DNA from: Pleurodeles waltl
Taxonomy: Eukaryota > Chordata > Amphibia > Caudata > Salamandridae
Assembly (NCBI RefSeq): GCF_031143425.1
Contig: NC_090448.1
Location: 530,366,313-530,430,312 of the forward strand
Direction of reading: 5' to 3'
DNA length: 64,000 nucleotides
A program made the translations under genes and the position numbers. Shown piece after piece: positions 1 through 11,908 of the stretch (positions are counted from its first letter, which is position 1; each line of letters starts with the position of its first letter). The notes below the pieces were generated by a model. That model was not told where the DNA came from. It did no database searches and worked only from the letters and a program-made list of their open reading frames with translations.

Positions 1-1727
1 AGATTAATGGCTATTTTGGAATTCCCACTGTGGAATGGGATGATTCTCCTCAACAGTCTAGGTTTAATGATTAAACCATTGAGACCTAGTCTATCCTGTC
101 TTAGGCTCAGAAGAGCAACTTAGTGGGATATGTCATCCTGGACACAAAGAAAGTTGCTTTAGTCACCTCTCGAAAGAGTAGAGATTGTACATATATGATC
201 ACTTTAGACAGCAAGGTCAGTTTTATGACTGTTGTGTCTGACTGCAACTACTTCCTCAAGCGTGCCTAAGATTACCTTTTTTGCTCTGAACTTATTGCAG
301 TTACTAGAATTAATTCTGCAGCTAGATACCGGACATAGTTGTCATTCATCCATCTGTTAAGCTTGATCTTGATTAAATTGTCTATACAATCCTTTTCATG
401 GGGAATTGTTATGCACCCCCATTGCATCTAATAACAGGAGTCATACTCTTCTCTTCTAGGTTCAGAATGCTCACCTTGAAAATATATAAAAGCAAGGCTT
501 ATTTCAAGAATTCAACTCCATATAAAGATGTAAATTTAAGAGAGATTAAACTAATTCTCAGGACCTTTCCTCTAGAGATCCAGGAAAAGCAGCTCTGATA
601 GTGGACCACTGATAGCGGAATTGGTTTGTCAGCTTTTAATCCAATGGGCTACATAAACATGAAGGCAGATTTGTAATAAAGATATCAACGTGCATCTAAT
701 GGGAAGTCATGTTTGTTCAATATCGTACAAGAGGGGAGTAGATTCTCCGAGATGCACTGTCAGTACCATGGGCGTGCAGTCTACTTTATGAATTCTATCT
801 TAATTCTTTGATGCAGGAAATGTAGCCACACAGATTGCACAGGTTTTTCTCAAATGCAGCTTTCTTTCTTGGTATCTGGTTCGTCTGAATCTCTTTGTGT
901 ATCTTTGTGGTCTTTTTGAGAAACTCCTTTCGATCGAGAGAGGTCATATTTTACATCAAAATGTGTAAAATCCGACATCCTGTTTGCTTCCTAAAGTTGT
1001 GGGAGTTTTACTTTACCATTGGTGATTTCTTTACCCTCCTGTTACTTTTCTGATCACTTGTCAGCGGAGGATGATGAACGGCTAGGAATTGTTTCATTTT
1101 GACACAAGCTTTTCCAAGTTGATAATCTTTTTGTTGGTTTTGATGGTGCAAAATCTGGAACTGGGTTCTTTAGTGGTGAAAATTTGTTATGAGCTTGCTG
1201 AGAACTACCCTCTAGAAGGAACTTGGGCCCACACCGATAGGCAAAGCTACTTTGCTGGTGTTAAGGGACTTACAGGTGGAAACAAGTTGTTGAGCTGCTT
1301 CTTTGAGAGTCTTGCTTTTATTTTCAAAATGCTACTGTTTAGATGCTCACAAACAGATTTTGAAAGGCTGTGCTTCAGCCCTCGATTAATTTGGTATTTT
1401 CACTAGGTATTCGTTTTGATCACTGCTTTGAAAGTGATTTACATACGGAGTCTAGGACAACGAATCTTCATTAGAACAACAAGTTGTATGATAGTGGTTG
1501 TGATGGATACTTATCTTTCTTAAAATTCCTTATTTCCCTCCTACTTCCACTTTCCTGAGTGAAGATAAAATTGTTTGCGGTTTGTTCCCTTTTGCCTATT
1601 ATTTGATATTGTTGCCATGATAGGGGTGTAAGTCATAGTTTACTAACATCACTTTAACCGTTGTGTTTTCAATTGATGCATATTTAGCTTCATAGACCGC
1701 AATAACATTTAATAAAATGCCCTCTGT
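1..1727. other. Unassigned AT-rich sequence
   Basis: No gene, RNA or recognisable mobile element was found. The short open frames at 398-598 and 1089-1406 show no protein family signature and no convincing splice context. A pyrimidine-rich tract ending in AG lies near 460 but is not followed by a usable donor. The stretch looks like intron or intergenic DNA. Confidence 0.5.
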
Positions 1728-1750
1728 TTAACCCTTTCGCTGCCAGGCTT
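1728..1750. repeat. piggyBac target TTAA and terminal repeat (3' end of element)
   Basis: TTAA at 1728-1731 is followed directly by CCCTTTCGCTGCCAGGC. PiggyBac elements insert at TTAA, and vertebrate members commonly begin with CCCTTT-type termini, so this is read as the 3' end of the minus-strand element. The octamer TGCCAGGC recurs about 23 bp further in, as subterminal repeats of this superfamily often do. Confidence 0.75.
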
Positions 1751-2812
1751 TTTTCCCTCCTGTGCCAGGCCTTTTTTTTGGCTATTTGGGTCAGTTCGCG
1801 CTTAGCCCTCTTAACTTTTTGTCCACATAAGCCAGCCAAGCCAAATTGGTGTCCTTTTTTTCCAACATCCTAGGGATTATAGAGGTACCCAGACTTTGTG
1901 GGTTCCCCTGAAGGAGGCCAAGAAATTAGCCAAAATACAGTGAAAATTTCGTTTTAAAAAAAAAAAAAAAAATGGGAAAAAGGGGCTGCAGAAGAAGGCT
2001 TGTGGTTTTTTTTCCCTGAAAATGGCATCAACAAAGGGTTTGCGGTGCTAAAATCACCAGCTTCCCACTTTTCAGGAACAGGCAGACTTGAATCAGAAAA
2101 CCCAATTTTTCATCACAATTTTGGCATTTTACTGGGGCATAACCCATTTTTACGATTTGTTTTGTGCTTTCAGCCTACTTCCAGTCAGTGACAGAAATGG
2201 GCGTGAAGCCAATGCCGGATACCAGAAACCTAAACATTTCTGAAAAGTAGACAGAATTCTGAATTCAGCAAAGGGTAATTTGTGTAGATCCTACAAGGGT
2301 TTCCTACAGAAAATAACAACTGAAAAAAAAAAATATTGAAATTGAGATGAAAAAAACACCAATTTTTTTCTACGTTTTACTCTGTAACTTTTTCCTGCAA
2401 TGTCAGATTTTTGAAAGCAATATACCGTTACGTCTGCTGGACTCTTCTGGTTGTGGGGATATATAGGGCTTGTAGGTTCATCAAGAACCCTAGGTACCCA
2501 GAGCTAATAAATAAGTTGCACCCTGCAGTGGGTTTTCATTCTATACCAGGTATACAGCAATTCATTTGCTGAAATATAAAGAGTGAAAAATAGCTATCAA
2601 GAAAACCTTTGTATTTCCAAAATGGGCACAAGATAAGGTGTTGAGGAGCAGTGGTTATTTGCACATCTCTGAATTCCGGGGTGCCCATACTAGCATGTGA
2701 ATTACAGGGCATTTCTCAAATAGATGTCTTTTTTACACACTTTCTTATATTTGGAAGGAAAAAATGTAGAGAAAGACAAGGGGCAATAACACTTGTTTTG
2801 CTATTCTATGTG

Positions 2813-3395
2813 CCCCCAAGTCTCCAGATAAAAATGATACCTCACTTGTGTGGGTAGGCCTAGCGCCCGCGACAGGAAATGCCCCCAAAACACAACGTGG
2901 ACACATCCCATTTTTTGACAGAAAACAGAGGTGTTTGTTGCAAAGTGCCTACCTGTAGATTTTGGCCTCTAGCTCAGCTGGCACTTAGGGAAACCTACCA
3001 AACCTGTGCATTTTTAGAAACTAGAGACCTAGGGGAATCCAAGATGGAGTGACTTGTGGGGCTCTGACCAGGTTCTGTTACCCAGAATCCTTTGCAAACC
3101 TCAAAATTTGGCTAAAAAAACACATTTTCCTTACATTTCGGTGACAGAAAGTTCTGGAATCTGAGAGAAGCCACAAATTTCCTTCCACACAGCGTTCCCC
3201 CAAGTCTCCCGATAAAAATGATACCTCACTTGTGTGGGTGGGCCAGGTGCCTGCAACAGAATAAGGCCAAAACTTGTAGAGATAGAGGGGATAGCACAGC
3301 GAGCTGATAAGGACATATTCTTCTTTTATACATCTTTAGGCTTACTCTGCTTTGGGGACCCACACAAGCGAGGTGTCATTTTACTTGGGAGACTG
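2813..3395. repeat. Direct and inverted repeats in the piggyBac 3' arm
   Basis: A segment of about 47 bp at 2813-2860 recurs in direct orientation at 3197-3243; both contain GATACCTCACTTGTGTGGG. A third copy at 3355-3394 is inverted relative to these, so 3200-3239 and 3355-3394 can form a foldback of about 40 bp with scattered mismatches. The surrounding noncoding arm contains no supported gene. Foldback subterminal repeats are common in DNA transposons; a role in transposase binding is inference only. Confidence 0.7.
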
Positions 3396-4231
3396 AGGGG
3401 AATGCTGGGGAGTAGGAAGTTTGTGCTGTAGTGGTGATCGTACAAAGAAAAGTCAGGAAAATATGCTTTTTTAAGCAAATTTTGAGGTTTGCACAGGAGT
3501 CTGGGTAAGAAAATGTTGGGGGATCCACGCAAGCCACACCTCCCTGGACTCCTTAGGGTGTCTAGTTTAAAAACATGTCTGGGTTTGGTAGGTTTCCCTA
3601 GATGAAGGCTGCACCCAGGACCAAAAACATAGGTGGCCCCTCCCCCCCAAACACTGGTAGTTTTGTAATATATCATTTTGATGTGCCCACATACATCTGT
3701 GAGTGCCAAACACTAAAATTGTGAAAAGAAACGCACTTAGGTTATGTGAAAAAGACCCCTCACCCACCAACCAAGTTGGTGGCATGCTTCATCATTGGGG
3801 TCCCACCTGATACACCTAGCGTGTCAAGTGTGCTGCGACGCATGATTACAGCGCAGCAGGTTTTATCATTTGTACCACACATACTGGTTGGATTTGGCAC
3901 GAGGGTGAGTGATGGTTCAGTAGATCAAATTTTATTAACAAGAGATTTCACAAAAGTGAAATGCACTGGTAATAACTGAAAGGCCAAAAAACTGAACCAA
4001 TGACTCGCAGTTCGTGAGCTGTAAAGCCACGGCAAGGCACCAACCGCTTTACAGTCCATTCACACACCTTTCCTACATGACATGCACAAGACCATTCACG
4101 CCGCCAGCCACGGGCCCAGCACATTACAACACTCGCATCGACAGACAGCGCAAGTCAAGGGCCCATCACTTTCATATGCCCACATGCCTGATACAGCAAT
4201 CACACCAGCTGATGAGTGTGTGGACTTGCGT

Positions 4232-4458
4232 CACCCCAAGCACACCGCCAGCCAAGCACCACCCCACCCATACCGCCAGCCAAGCGCCACCCCAAGCACA
4301 CCGCCAGCCAATCGCCACCCCACCCATACCGCCAGCCAATCGCCACCCCAAGCACACCCCCCTAGCACACCGCCAGCCAAGTGCCACCCCACCCATGCCA
4401 CCAGCCAAGCGCCACCCCACGCACACCGCCAGCCAAGCGCCAACTCACGCACACCGCC
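4232..4458. repeat. 28-bp minisatellite, about 8 copies
   Basis: The unit begins CACCGCCAGCCAAGCGCCAC and is 28 bp long, with alternating variants (CCCAAGCA, CCCACCCA) and one short interruption near 4360. It lies just beyond the 3' end of the piggyBac transposase, inside the element. Open frames across it on both strands encode only low-complexity Pro/His or Gly/Trp repeats and are not believed. It is not a CRISPR array, because the units abut with no unique spacers. Confidence 0.9.
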
Positions 4459-4612
4459 TTCACTTTTTTTGTTGTTTATAAACAGTAAAGAAACCACTAA
4501 CTAATTATAAAATAAGTACAAAACTACAAACACAAAAGCTCTAACTAAATACATGACAGTAATGCCAACCGTGAAACTGAGCATATGAAAATATAAAATA
4601 GGCAGTTTACGC

Positions 4613-6077
4613 TCACGGTATTTCCCAAAAGTTTTTCCTTGTGTGGTAACTTCTCAAACAGCCGGGCACACACAGCCCAGGCTTTGAAGGGCATTCGGGG
4701 CAGTACATCCGGCTCTCCCTCCGGATTGATCTCCTGGCACATACTCTACATTTCTTTGTGGGCAAGTCTTTTTTGGGAGTGGGAGGAATGTGATCTGGAA
4801 AGTGCCGATCTTTCAATCTAGCCACATCCTCCACCACTTCTACTCTAGGAACTCTTGCCTGTTCCACCACAATAAGGCTTTCTATCACTGACTCCTGAAA
4901 TTTAACAAATGTCATCCTTGACTCAGGTGAACAATCCTTGAACACAATAAAAGCATTTAAAGTTGCCAAATGAAATAAATGTAGGGCCAACTTTTTATAC
5001 CACACGTAAGACTTACGAAGAGCAGTGTAAGGTTCCAACCTCTGATCTGCTCTGTCAACACCACCCATGTGCCTATTGTAGTCCAAAATGCACGCAGGTT
5101 TGCGCACTTCCGCAACCTGACCCCAAACAGTCACAGGGGAAGTACTCTCATCATGGATGGTAGATAGCATGTACACATCCCTCCTGTCTGAAAATTTCAG
5201 AGCTAGCAGCTCATTATTCCGCAAGGCACTGCACTGTCCCCTCTCAAGTTTTATACAGACAAGCTCCCTTGGATAGCCTTTCCGGTTAGAACGGATTGTG
5301 CCACAAGCAACAGTGTCCACTCTAAACAACTCCTTGAACAACTGCACTCCAGTGTAGAAATTATCTACGTACAAATGGTGACCTTTGTTAAACAGTCATC
5401 TACCAAGTTTCCACACAATTTTTTCGCTAACTCCAAAAGTGGCCGGACAACCAGGAGTGTCAATACTGGAATCCCTACCAGTGTAGACCCGGAAATTATA
5501 CACATATCCTGTACTGCTTTCTGACAGCATATACAATTTAATCCCATACCGTGCCCTCTTACTAGGAATATACAGCTTAAAAACTAAACGCCCCTTGAAA
5601 AGGACCAAAGACTCGTCCACACTTATCTCTTTGCCTTGAACATAGACCTCTGAAAACTGATCTACAAAATGATCAAGGACAGGCCTAATCTTAAAAAGAC
5701 GGTCACAATCAGGGTGATCTCGTGGCAATGCTAAAGCATTGTCTACAAAATGCAGCATACGGAGAAGAAGCAAATATCGATTACGTGTCATAGTTGCAGG
5801 AAATATAGCCGTTGCCATCAAGGGACTAGTAGACCAATAAGAAGCCAGTGACTGCTTCCTGATCAACCCCATCAATGTCCTCCTCTACAACAGGCCCTTC
5901 ATCTGCACTGAGAGTAGCTTCCTCATCAGAAGAATACTCTCTGACAGAAAACTCACTGCCAGAATCTCTCACTTCCTCCTCTGCCTCAGGTGCAGAGTCA
6001 GTCTCGTAATCATTGTCTGAAGATGACTCAAAGAGCATGCCAGCAACCTGCTGAGCGGTCACTCTGTGGCTAGCCAT
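4613..6077 (-). pseudogene. piggyBac transposase (PGBD4-like), disrupted
   Basis: Encodes a DDD transposase of the piggyBac family. The start is ATG at 6075-6077 (MASHRVTAQQVAGML), followed by an acidic Asp/Glu/Ser-rich N-terminal region. Next comes the core domain (YWSTSPL, FPATMTRNRYLLLLRMLHF, then VDESLVLFKGRL with a likely catalytic Asp). Further on are YVDNFYTGVQLFKEL and YNRHMGGVDRADQ, carrying the other catalytic Asp residues. The protein ends in a cysteine-rich C-terminal finger (CRVCARR, CPECPSKPGLCVPGC) and stops at 4613-4615. Three defects are visible. The frame changes at about 5840-5875. Residues normally found between the acidic region and the core appear missing, which fits an internal deletion at that point. 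An in-frame TGA at 5396-5398 splits the core just before YVDNFYT. About 490 codons remain, against roughly 580 in full-length relatives. Confidence 0.93.
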
Positions 6078-6118
6078 GATCCTCACTAACAACAAATGGA
6101 TTGCCAACAACAACTAGC

Positions 6119-6424
6119 ACTAAAATAAGTAATAAACAAAGTGTAGCTTTATCACAAAGAGTTATGTACTAAAAAACTATACCACTCACTTGCCTGAAAA
6201 AGCTACTCACCAGCAACTACTCTGCACAGACACAGCAATCACCAATGATATCCCACTAAAAAGAAAAGAGAAAAAAGCAAATTAGACATATGACAACACA
6301 AATATCATTGTGCTCAAATCTAAGGACAATTTCACACACAATACTGCATTTAGTACACCACCTACAAACATGTCATTCATGCATGTCAACAATACTCCTT
6401 TGGAGTAAATTGCTTTCACTTACC
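6119..6424 (-). promoter_or_regulatory. Candidate 5' leader introns of the piggyBac transposase
   Basis: On the minus strand upstream of the transposase start there is a good donor (TTTTAG|GTAAGT, about 6423) with an acceptor (CTTTTCTTTTTAG, about 6254). A second donor (GCTG|GTGAGTAG, about 6209) pairs with an acceptor (TTACTTATTTTAG, about 6120). Together they would give a spliced leader ending about 40 bases before ATG 6077. This is a pattern call only; no transcript evidence is available. Confidence 0.3.
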
Positions 6425-6592
6425 TAAAACATGCAACTATGCAAACCGCAGGACAACTACTGCCAAAACCGCAGGGATCCACAGCAAAGGAAGCAAAAGC
6501 TTTGAACTAGAATAAAAAGAAGAAATAAACTGTTATAATCACAAATACTTCGCCAGTTGACAAACACCCCACCACCAATAACTTAGAAATTG

Positions 6593-7445
6593 TCCCTGGT
6601 GCCTAAGTGGCTTCTGCCCCATGAGGAGGTAGATGGGCCTAAAAAAGAATAGGCTGATCTGCGTCCAAGGTGGGCAGAAATGGCCTTCACTAACGTGCCC
6701 CCTTTGGGGGGCGACCCTTGCCAAAGGTGCCGCCGCCACACAAAACACACACACAGGATCCCTGGTGCCTAAGTGGATTCTGCCCCCCTTGGGGGCAAAT
6801 GGGCGTAAATAAAATTGCCCGATCTGCCCCCAAGGAGGGCAGAAATGGCCAACGGGGGGCATCCCCAGAACTAAACAAAAAAAGGGGAACCAAAAATAAA
6901 AAATCCCTGCCATATTGGTGGTTTCTGCCCTTCTTGGGGGTAGATGGGCCTACAAAAATAAGCCCCTATGCCCCCAAGGGGGGCAGAGATAGCCAATACT
7001 AAATTTCCCCCCTTTGGGAGGGCGAAAAAGGAAATTAATGCCCCCCCAATGGGAGCGACCCATGCCCAAGGGGTCGCTCCCAAAAGATATGCAAACTAAT
7101 AAAAATCCCTGGTGTCCAGTGGTTTTTCACCCCCTCCCCCGGGGGCAGATCGGCTAAAAAATCAGCCAATCTGCCCCCGGGGGGGGGGGGCTGAAAAAGG
7201 AAAATAATGCCCCCCAATGGGAGCGACCCTTGCCCAAGGGGTCGCTCCCAAAAGATATGCAAAAATAATAATATCCCTGGTGTACAGTTGTTTTCCGCCC
7301 CCCCCCCCGCTTGGGGAATATCGGCCAAAAAATCGGGGGGGGGGGGGCGAAAAAGGAAAATAATGCCCCCCAATGGGAGCAACCCTTGCCCAAGGGGTCG
7401 CCCCCCAAAACTAACCTAAAAGGGAAATCCCTGTTGCCTAGTGTG
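6593..7445. repeat. GC-rich tandem array, about 150-170 bp unit
   Basis: The phrase TCCCTGGTGCCTAAGTGG and its variants recurs at about 6593, 6757, 6902, 7105, 7273 and 7427. Each copy is followed by CTGCCCCC-type runs and a GGGGGCA...TGCCCCC inverted motif, so each unit is itself a small hairpin with G-runs on one strand and C-runs on the other. Apparent open frames on both strands are products of the repeat. It lies in the 5' part of the piggyBac element. Confidence 0.85.
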
Positions 7446-7800
7446 GATTCCTGCTCCAGGATCGCGAGAAGGAATCTACTGAAAACAGGCCCCGGGGTAA
7501 GGAAAAACCCTTTCCTGTCCCCCGTGTCGGTTTCTCCCTACCCCCCAAAGAGGGAAGGACTCACCTCGAAGTCCTGTTCCCTCAACGCGCTGGACGCAAA
7601 TGGCTTCCTGCGCGTCCCTCTGCAATATTTGATTATTTCGGCGCACTGTAAGCGCGCTGATGTCATCAGATTGCCGAGGGAGGGGTCTGGGGTGGAAGGG
7701 GAAGGGCTTCTCCTTCCATCCACGACTGGCGCTCCCCCTAGTTCCTGGGTGCAGGACGTGGTTATCTCGTCCAAGGAGTTAAAAGTACCAGGACTGATGT
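7446..7800. other. CpG-rich stretch, possible 5' regulatory region
   Basis: This segment is much richer in CG dinucleotides than its surroundings (for example CAACGCGCTGGACGC and TTCGGCGCACTGTAAGCGCG) and lies upstream of the minus-strand transposase leader. It may hold the transposon promoter. No TATA box or defined factor site was assigned. Confidence 0.3.
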
Positions 7801-7844
7801 CACTTGTTCTTGTGATGCATTATATTTCATCACAAGAACAAGTG
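7801..7844. repeat. Perfect 17-bp inverted repeat
   Basis: CACTTGTTCTTGTGATG at 7801-7817 is exactly complementary to 7828-7844, with a 10-nt AT-rich loop. It lies close to the presumed left end of the piggyBac element and could be a subterminal hairpin. Confidence 0.85.
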
Positions 7845-7850
7845 ATGTGC

Positions 7851-7873
7851 CCCTTGGCACTGGTGAAAGGTAT
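7851..7873. repeat. Candidate second piggyBac terminal repeat
   Basis: CCTTGGCACTGGTGAAAGG is a gapped inverted match to CCCTTTCGCTGCCAGG at 1732. The flanking tetramer is not TTAA, so the end has either decayed or been misplaced here. Confidence 0.3.
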
Positions 7874-10800
7874 TGCTGCAAAAAATCTGGATCAAGTGTT
7901 ACTCCTGGAAACGGATCATATAAGGAGTCTGTGGTAATATGTGTATCCATTAGAAAGAACACTGCCAGTAGTAAGCAACGTGTTATCCTACCAGTGATCA
8001 TAAAGGACTATCACTACAAAAAGAATAGTTTTATTATTCAAAATAATTTTAATTTTAATTGCTGGCTATAGATTTTTAAGTGGATAATGGTCTATACCAC
8101 TTTTGTTCTTTAGAGTTATCTTCATGTATGATTCATTGATGTCATTGAATATTGTCATATTACCACCTGTTCTTTAGGCGTGCAAACAAATGTAAGGTGA
8201 ACTTTTCAGAGTTTTAGACTTTTTGCACACCACTCCAGCTGAGGAAAAAATTTCTTTTTGGCCTGGGTCTATACTGTTTAGGATATTTCTTTAGTCATTT
8301 GTGTTTTACTTGCTTTATTTTCACAATTTGTGAAGGTATAATTATTTAAATGTTTTCTTTTTTTAAGGTTTGATCCTACTTCTTGGGAATCTGTTGCCAA
8401 TGAAGAAATGTGGCAAGCCAGGTAACATAACAATTTCCTTAAACTGTAATTCCAATGGCCAGAAGGCCAGTCGCGTTTACACTTACTGCATGAGTACTAC
8501 CATCATTGTGTAAAATAAAAATGTTGTTTTTGAATACAGAAACCTCATCTTCACCCTTTGTTCTTCAGTTGGGATGGGTTCATCCAATTGTCGGACCAAC
8601 TTACACTTGTTTAGGGTTTTTGGATCCTGCACATTTTAAGAAGAGAATGGCCAATTAGCAGACTACATTCAACTGTAAGTGGCAGATGGTCAAAACTTAA
8701 GAAGCAACTCCAATGTTTTTTACTCTGTGGCTTTCTTGATTTTTCAGACCTGGTATTCCTTTAAATATCTGGCCACTAAAAGTTTTTGGTGTCTCCTACA
8801 CAGACGTTTTGTTCCTAAATCTTAATCTACATGAAATGATTTTCACAGCAGAAGCATTTCTCCTTCACCTCACGCAATTGGATGTTTGGTGTATCATGCA
8901 GCTGCTTATACAGTGCTTTTATTTGCCATACACAAGGGACTAATTTGGGTTGCAAAACTATAGTTAATCATCTAATTTTTCTCACGCTCAATCCTTTGTC
9001 ACCCAAAGATTCTGAACAAAAGCAATTATGTTTTGCAAAGCACATGAAACATAGGCATTTTTAATGCTTTGTCTAAACTAGAGTGTGTGCCTGACCCTAA
9101 CATGTCTATTAAATTACACTATTTGTACACTTCAAGGTGGCCTGACATCAATGTGGCTGTCTGCCATCCCTTTATCTTGCACAATTCTGGCTCCTACTTT
9201 CTCCTCCCCTCCTTGTTACCATGTCTCAGAGTGAACCCAGTTAATTCTCTGTCCTGCTGTCTTTGTCACCTCCTTCACTTTAGTGCAGCTGTCCCAGCTC
9301 CTGCTCTGCCCACCTGGTTACCTTTGCTCATGGCGGTTCTAACTTTTGCACAGCCCCACCGGCCTGAGTGTTTTATGGGGGTGCCTAAGACACTCTAGAA
9401 TTTTTCTGCGGGTTGCATGTGGGAACAATACTTGAGACTTTGAAAAGAGCAAAAAGAAAGTTGAAAGGGAAGGAAGCACTGGGAAATACCAAGGAATTCT
9501 CCAAGAAAACTGATGTAATTGAGGGATTTCAGACTTGGGAGATCCATTGTCTAGAAAAAGGTTACGCGCTGTCCATAATTTAAGAAGTGAGACTTTGAAG
9601 CAAAATATACAGGTGTTCTGACAAACCAAAGAGATGGATCCAATAAAAATGTAACCCTTTTCATTACTAACAAACACTAAAGAATTGGGACATTACAAGA
9701 CTGAAGATGGAAATACTCTTCTCTACTTGAATTTAAATCCACTTTTTACCTGGAAGCTTAATTAATAGACATCACATGGCTCTAGTTAACTTCTATGTCT
9801 TCTCTTCCACTATCACCAGATCAGGGTACCAAGATAATAACTATTGATTTGTTTGAGTTTTGCCACCTGATTGATTACAACTTCTAGGCCCTGTAGCTCG
9901 GAAACACATGCCAAGAAATCCTAATGCATTGCTTAGATAACTTTCAAACTAGAGAATAAGAGACCCACCCTCCAGTTTATGTACCAGTTGTCCATACAGG
10001 ATTTTTCCTCAGCAATTGTGACTGGCTAATGTTGGAACCTCCTGAGGCGAGGATGGGTCTTACTGAATCTTTGCATGCTGCGTGATGAGACTCCTCTCCA
10101 AAGAAAGTGTGGAAAAATGTGCCCCAGGAAAAGGTACGAATGGGCCCAAGTAGTACCTAGCCCCTTATCACAAGAACCCTCTTACCACCAAAGAGGCTGC
10201 CTGTTTTTATTGCTAGTGCTTAGATGACCCCCCTCAGTTGAAGATAAACATCCTTACCGGATCATATAGATCTTTAGCTGCAACTCTCTTTAAAAATAAT
10301 AGGCCGTGGGCCTTCAACTTCACTAATTTCTGACAAGTCACTATTACAATGGCCAGGCAGGAGCGATCAGTTCACAAATTTACTTTCAGTCACAAGACCA
10401 GGTATATGACTAAATCTGGACAAGGATGCTGCAGATGGTGCATACTCTACACAATGTGGCCCCCTGGGTCCTGCCTGCTGGTGCCCTATCAAACAGCCAA
10501 CCCAGCGAAGTGTCCTGGTCCTCACACAGGTACACCGATTGGTAGTAGGAACAGGAAGAAAAGTTATAAAGTGTTCTGGAGAGCACTGCCACAACTAAGG
10601 TCCCCCACATTGTGATCCCACCAGGTGATGCAGCCCCTAAACTAATTCTCACTCAGCTATCTATGTCTTGGGCAGAGCAACTAACTGTACGAAAAAAAAC
10701 ATTTTAAATATATATTACTATCTTAAATCACTTGGGTGTCTCTATACATAAAAAGTAGGGATGCAAAGTATTTATACCTTTAGGAAGACAGACAAAACAG

Positions 10801-11908
10801 GTGGAGTTGGTAGTCAGTGCTGGTTTTTAGTGGAGATAAGGGGAAGGATTTAAATCAGTTGTTGGAAAATTCAGTAAGGGTGGTTTTATGCCACATAGGA
10901 GTGAGCCAGCAAAAAAGATAGAGGGGCTGATAGTTGTAAAGTAGTCCCTCCTGCAGATTTGTGGAGTTGCAATGATACAACCAAACAGTTAATACCATTC
11001 AGTAACAGATGAATACTCCACAGGTCTAAGCTTAGACGTGAATGACAAAGTCTCACACAAATAGTGAGAAAGAGATTGGTTGAAGGAAGCCAGTGATTGA
11101 AATGAGCTCATCTAAAGCCCACTTTGTGTATGTTGTTTGCAGTAGGTTTGAGAGCTGTGCTGTCAAAATCTGGACCTAAAAATGACAATACAAGCATTAA
11201 ACTATAGGAGGACCACTTTCTGTGGTGGTTGGGAGGGGTCAAGTCAAAGAGTAGCTGTCCTCATAAGAGAGGAACACAGGTCACTCAGTAAGGAAGAAGG
11301 ATGTGTACCACTTCTGCACTGGAGTGTTTATAAAAAAGGACAACTGCTCAAGGAATGTGGTTGTGGCAGCTAACACCCACAATCAGAAACCAAGAAAAGC
11401 TGTCATCTGCACTGCATGAATTGTAAGAGAGAAATGTGGAGCTCATGAGACCTCATAGATATAGCCTTTAGAGCTCCCTTGTAAATATCCTTCCCTCATG
11501 ATCATGTGATTTAACCCAAGGGGAACATTTGGTGTTATACCGGTGAAACTCAGAAACTGCCAGTCCTTCACAGTTCTTATGATATACTGCCTGGAGGTTG
11601 CAGACTCAAGCTGACAGCTGCACCCCAGGAATCATTTCTGTAAAATTCCCGTAAAAAGCTGCATGCACTAGACCATTTCTTGACTTTCACCCCTTTACAG
11701 GTCAATGAAAAAAACGGGTAAATGTACTGAGATCCTGTGGCACTAAACTTGGAGGTAGAGTCCTCTCTGTATTAGCTCAAGTATGCATGATTATTTTGGT
11801 TGTCCATTTCAGGAGGTGGGAGGCTTGCTACTGTTTAGAAACAGCTTAAACTTATTGTTAGTAGTAGGTGTAGCTGCAGGTACACATGCTGTGCATATTT
11901 CTGCAGAC
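7874..11908. other. Mostly unassigned; contains one candidate exon
   Basis: Apart from the candidate exon at 8368-8421, no gene, RNA or clear mobile element was recognised. Short frames at 9069-9398, 9339-9677 and 10349-10652 overlap one another on both strands and have no family signature. The base composition is ordinary for the window. Confidence 0.4.
8368..8421 (+). CDS. Candidate internal exon of an unidentified host gene
   Basis: A pyrimidine-rich tract (TGTTTTCTTTTTTTAAG) ends at 8367. The 54-base exon is followed by a good donor, GCCAG|GTAACA. Read from 8369 it is open and encodes FDPTSWESVANEEMWQA, then two bases (AG) of a split codon. The entry and exit phases are both consistent with phase-2 introns. 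The next convincing plus-strand exon (53761) starts with the single base that would complete this codon as Arg. The protein is not recognised. A second frame is also open across this short exon, so the call depends on splice-site quality and phase agreement. Confidence 0.4.

Larger units (their letters stand above)
1732..7873 (-). mobile_element. Degenerate piggyBac-type DNA transposon
   Basis: A decayed cut-and-paste transposon. It has a good TTAA-CCCTTT end at 1728, a long noncoding 3' arm (1732-4612), a transposase pseudogene on the minus strand (4613-6077), an upstream leader, a GC-rich tandem array (6593-7445) and a CpG-rich 5' region. The far end is uncertain: a weak inverted match to the terminal repeat lies at 7851-7873 but its TTAA is not preserved. 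It is about 6.1 kb if that end is right, longer than typical piggyBac elements of 2-3 kb, mainly because of the repeated noncoding arms. The transposase carries a nonsense codon, a frame break and an apparent internal deletion, so the copy cannot move by itself. Confidence 0.85.

Noticed and set aside
398..598. Exon beginning after TTCTCTTCTAG near 460
   Set aside because: No good donor follows and the reading frame has no recognisable protein content.
4232..4458. Possible CRISPR-like array
   Set aside because: Units are contiguous with no unique spacers, no cas-type genes are present, and the context is a eukaryotic transposon.
4014..4504. Overlapping 80-155 aa frames on both strands rich in Pro/His/Thr or Gly/Trp
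   Set aside because: They are translations of the 28-bp minisatellite in several phases, with no domain and no consistent frame.
6539..7419. Several Gly/Pro/Trp-rich frames of 70-124 aa
   Set aside because: They arise from the GC-rich tandem array on both strands and repeat with its period.
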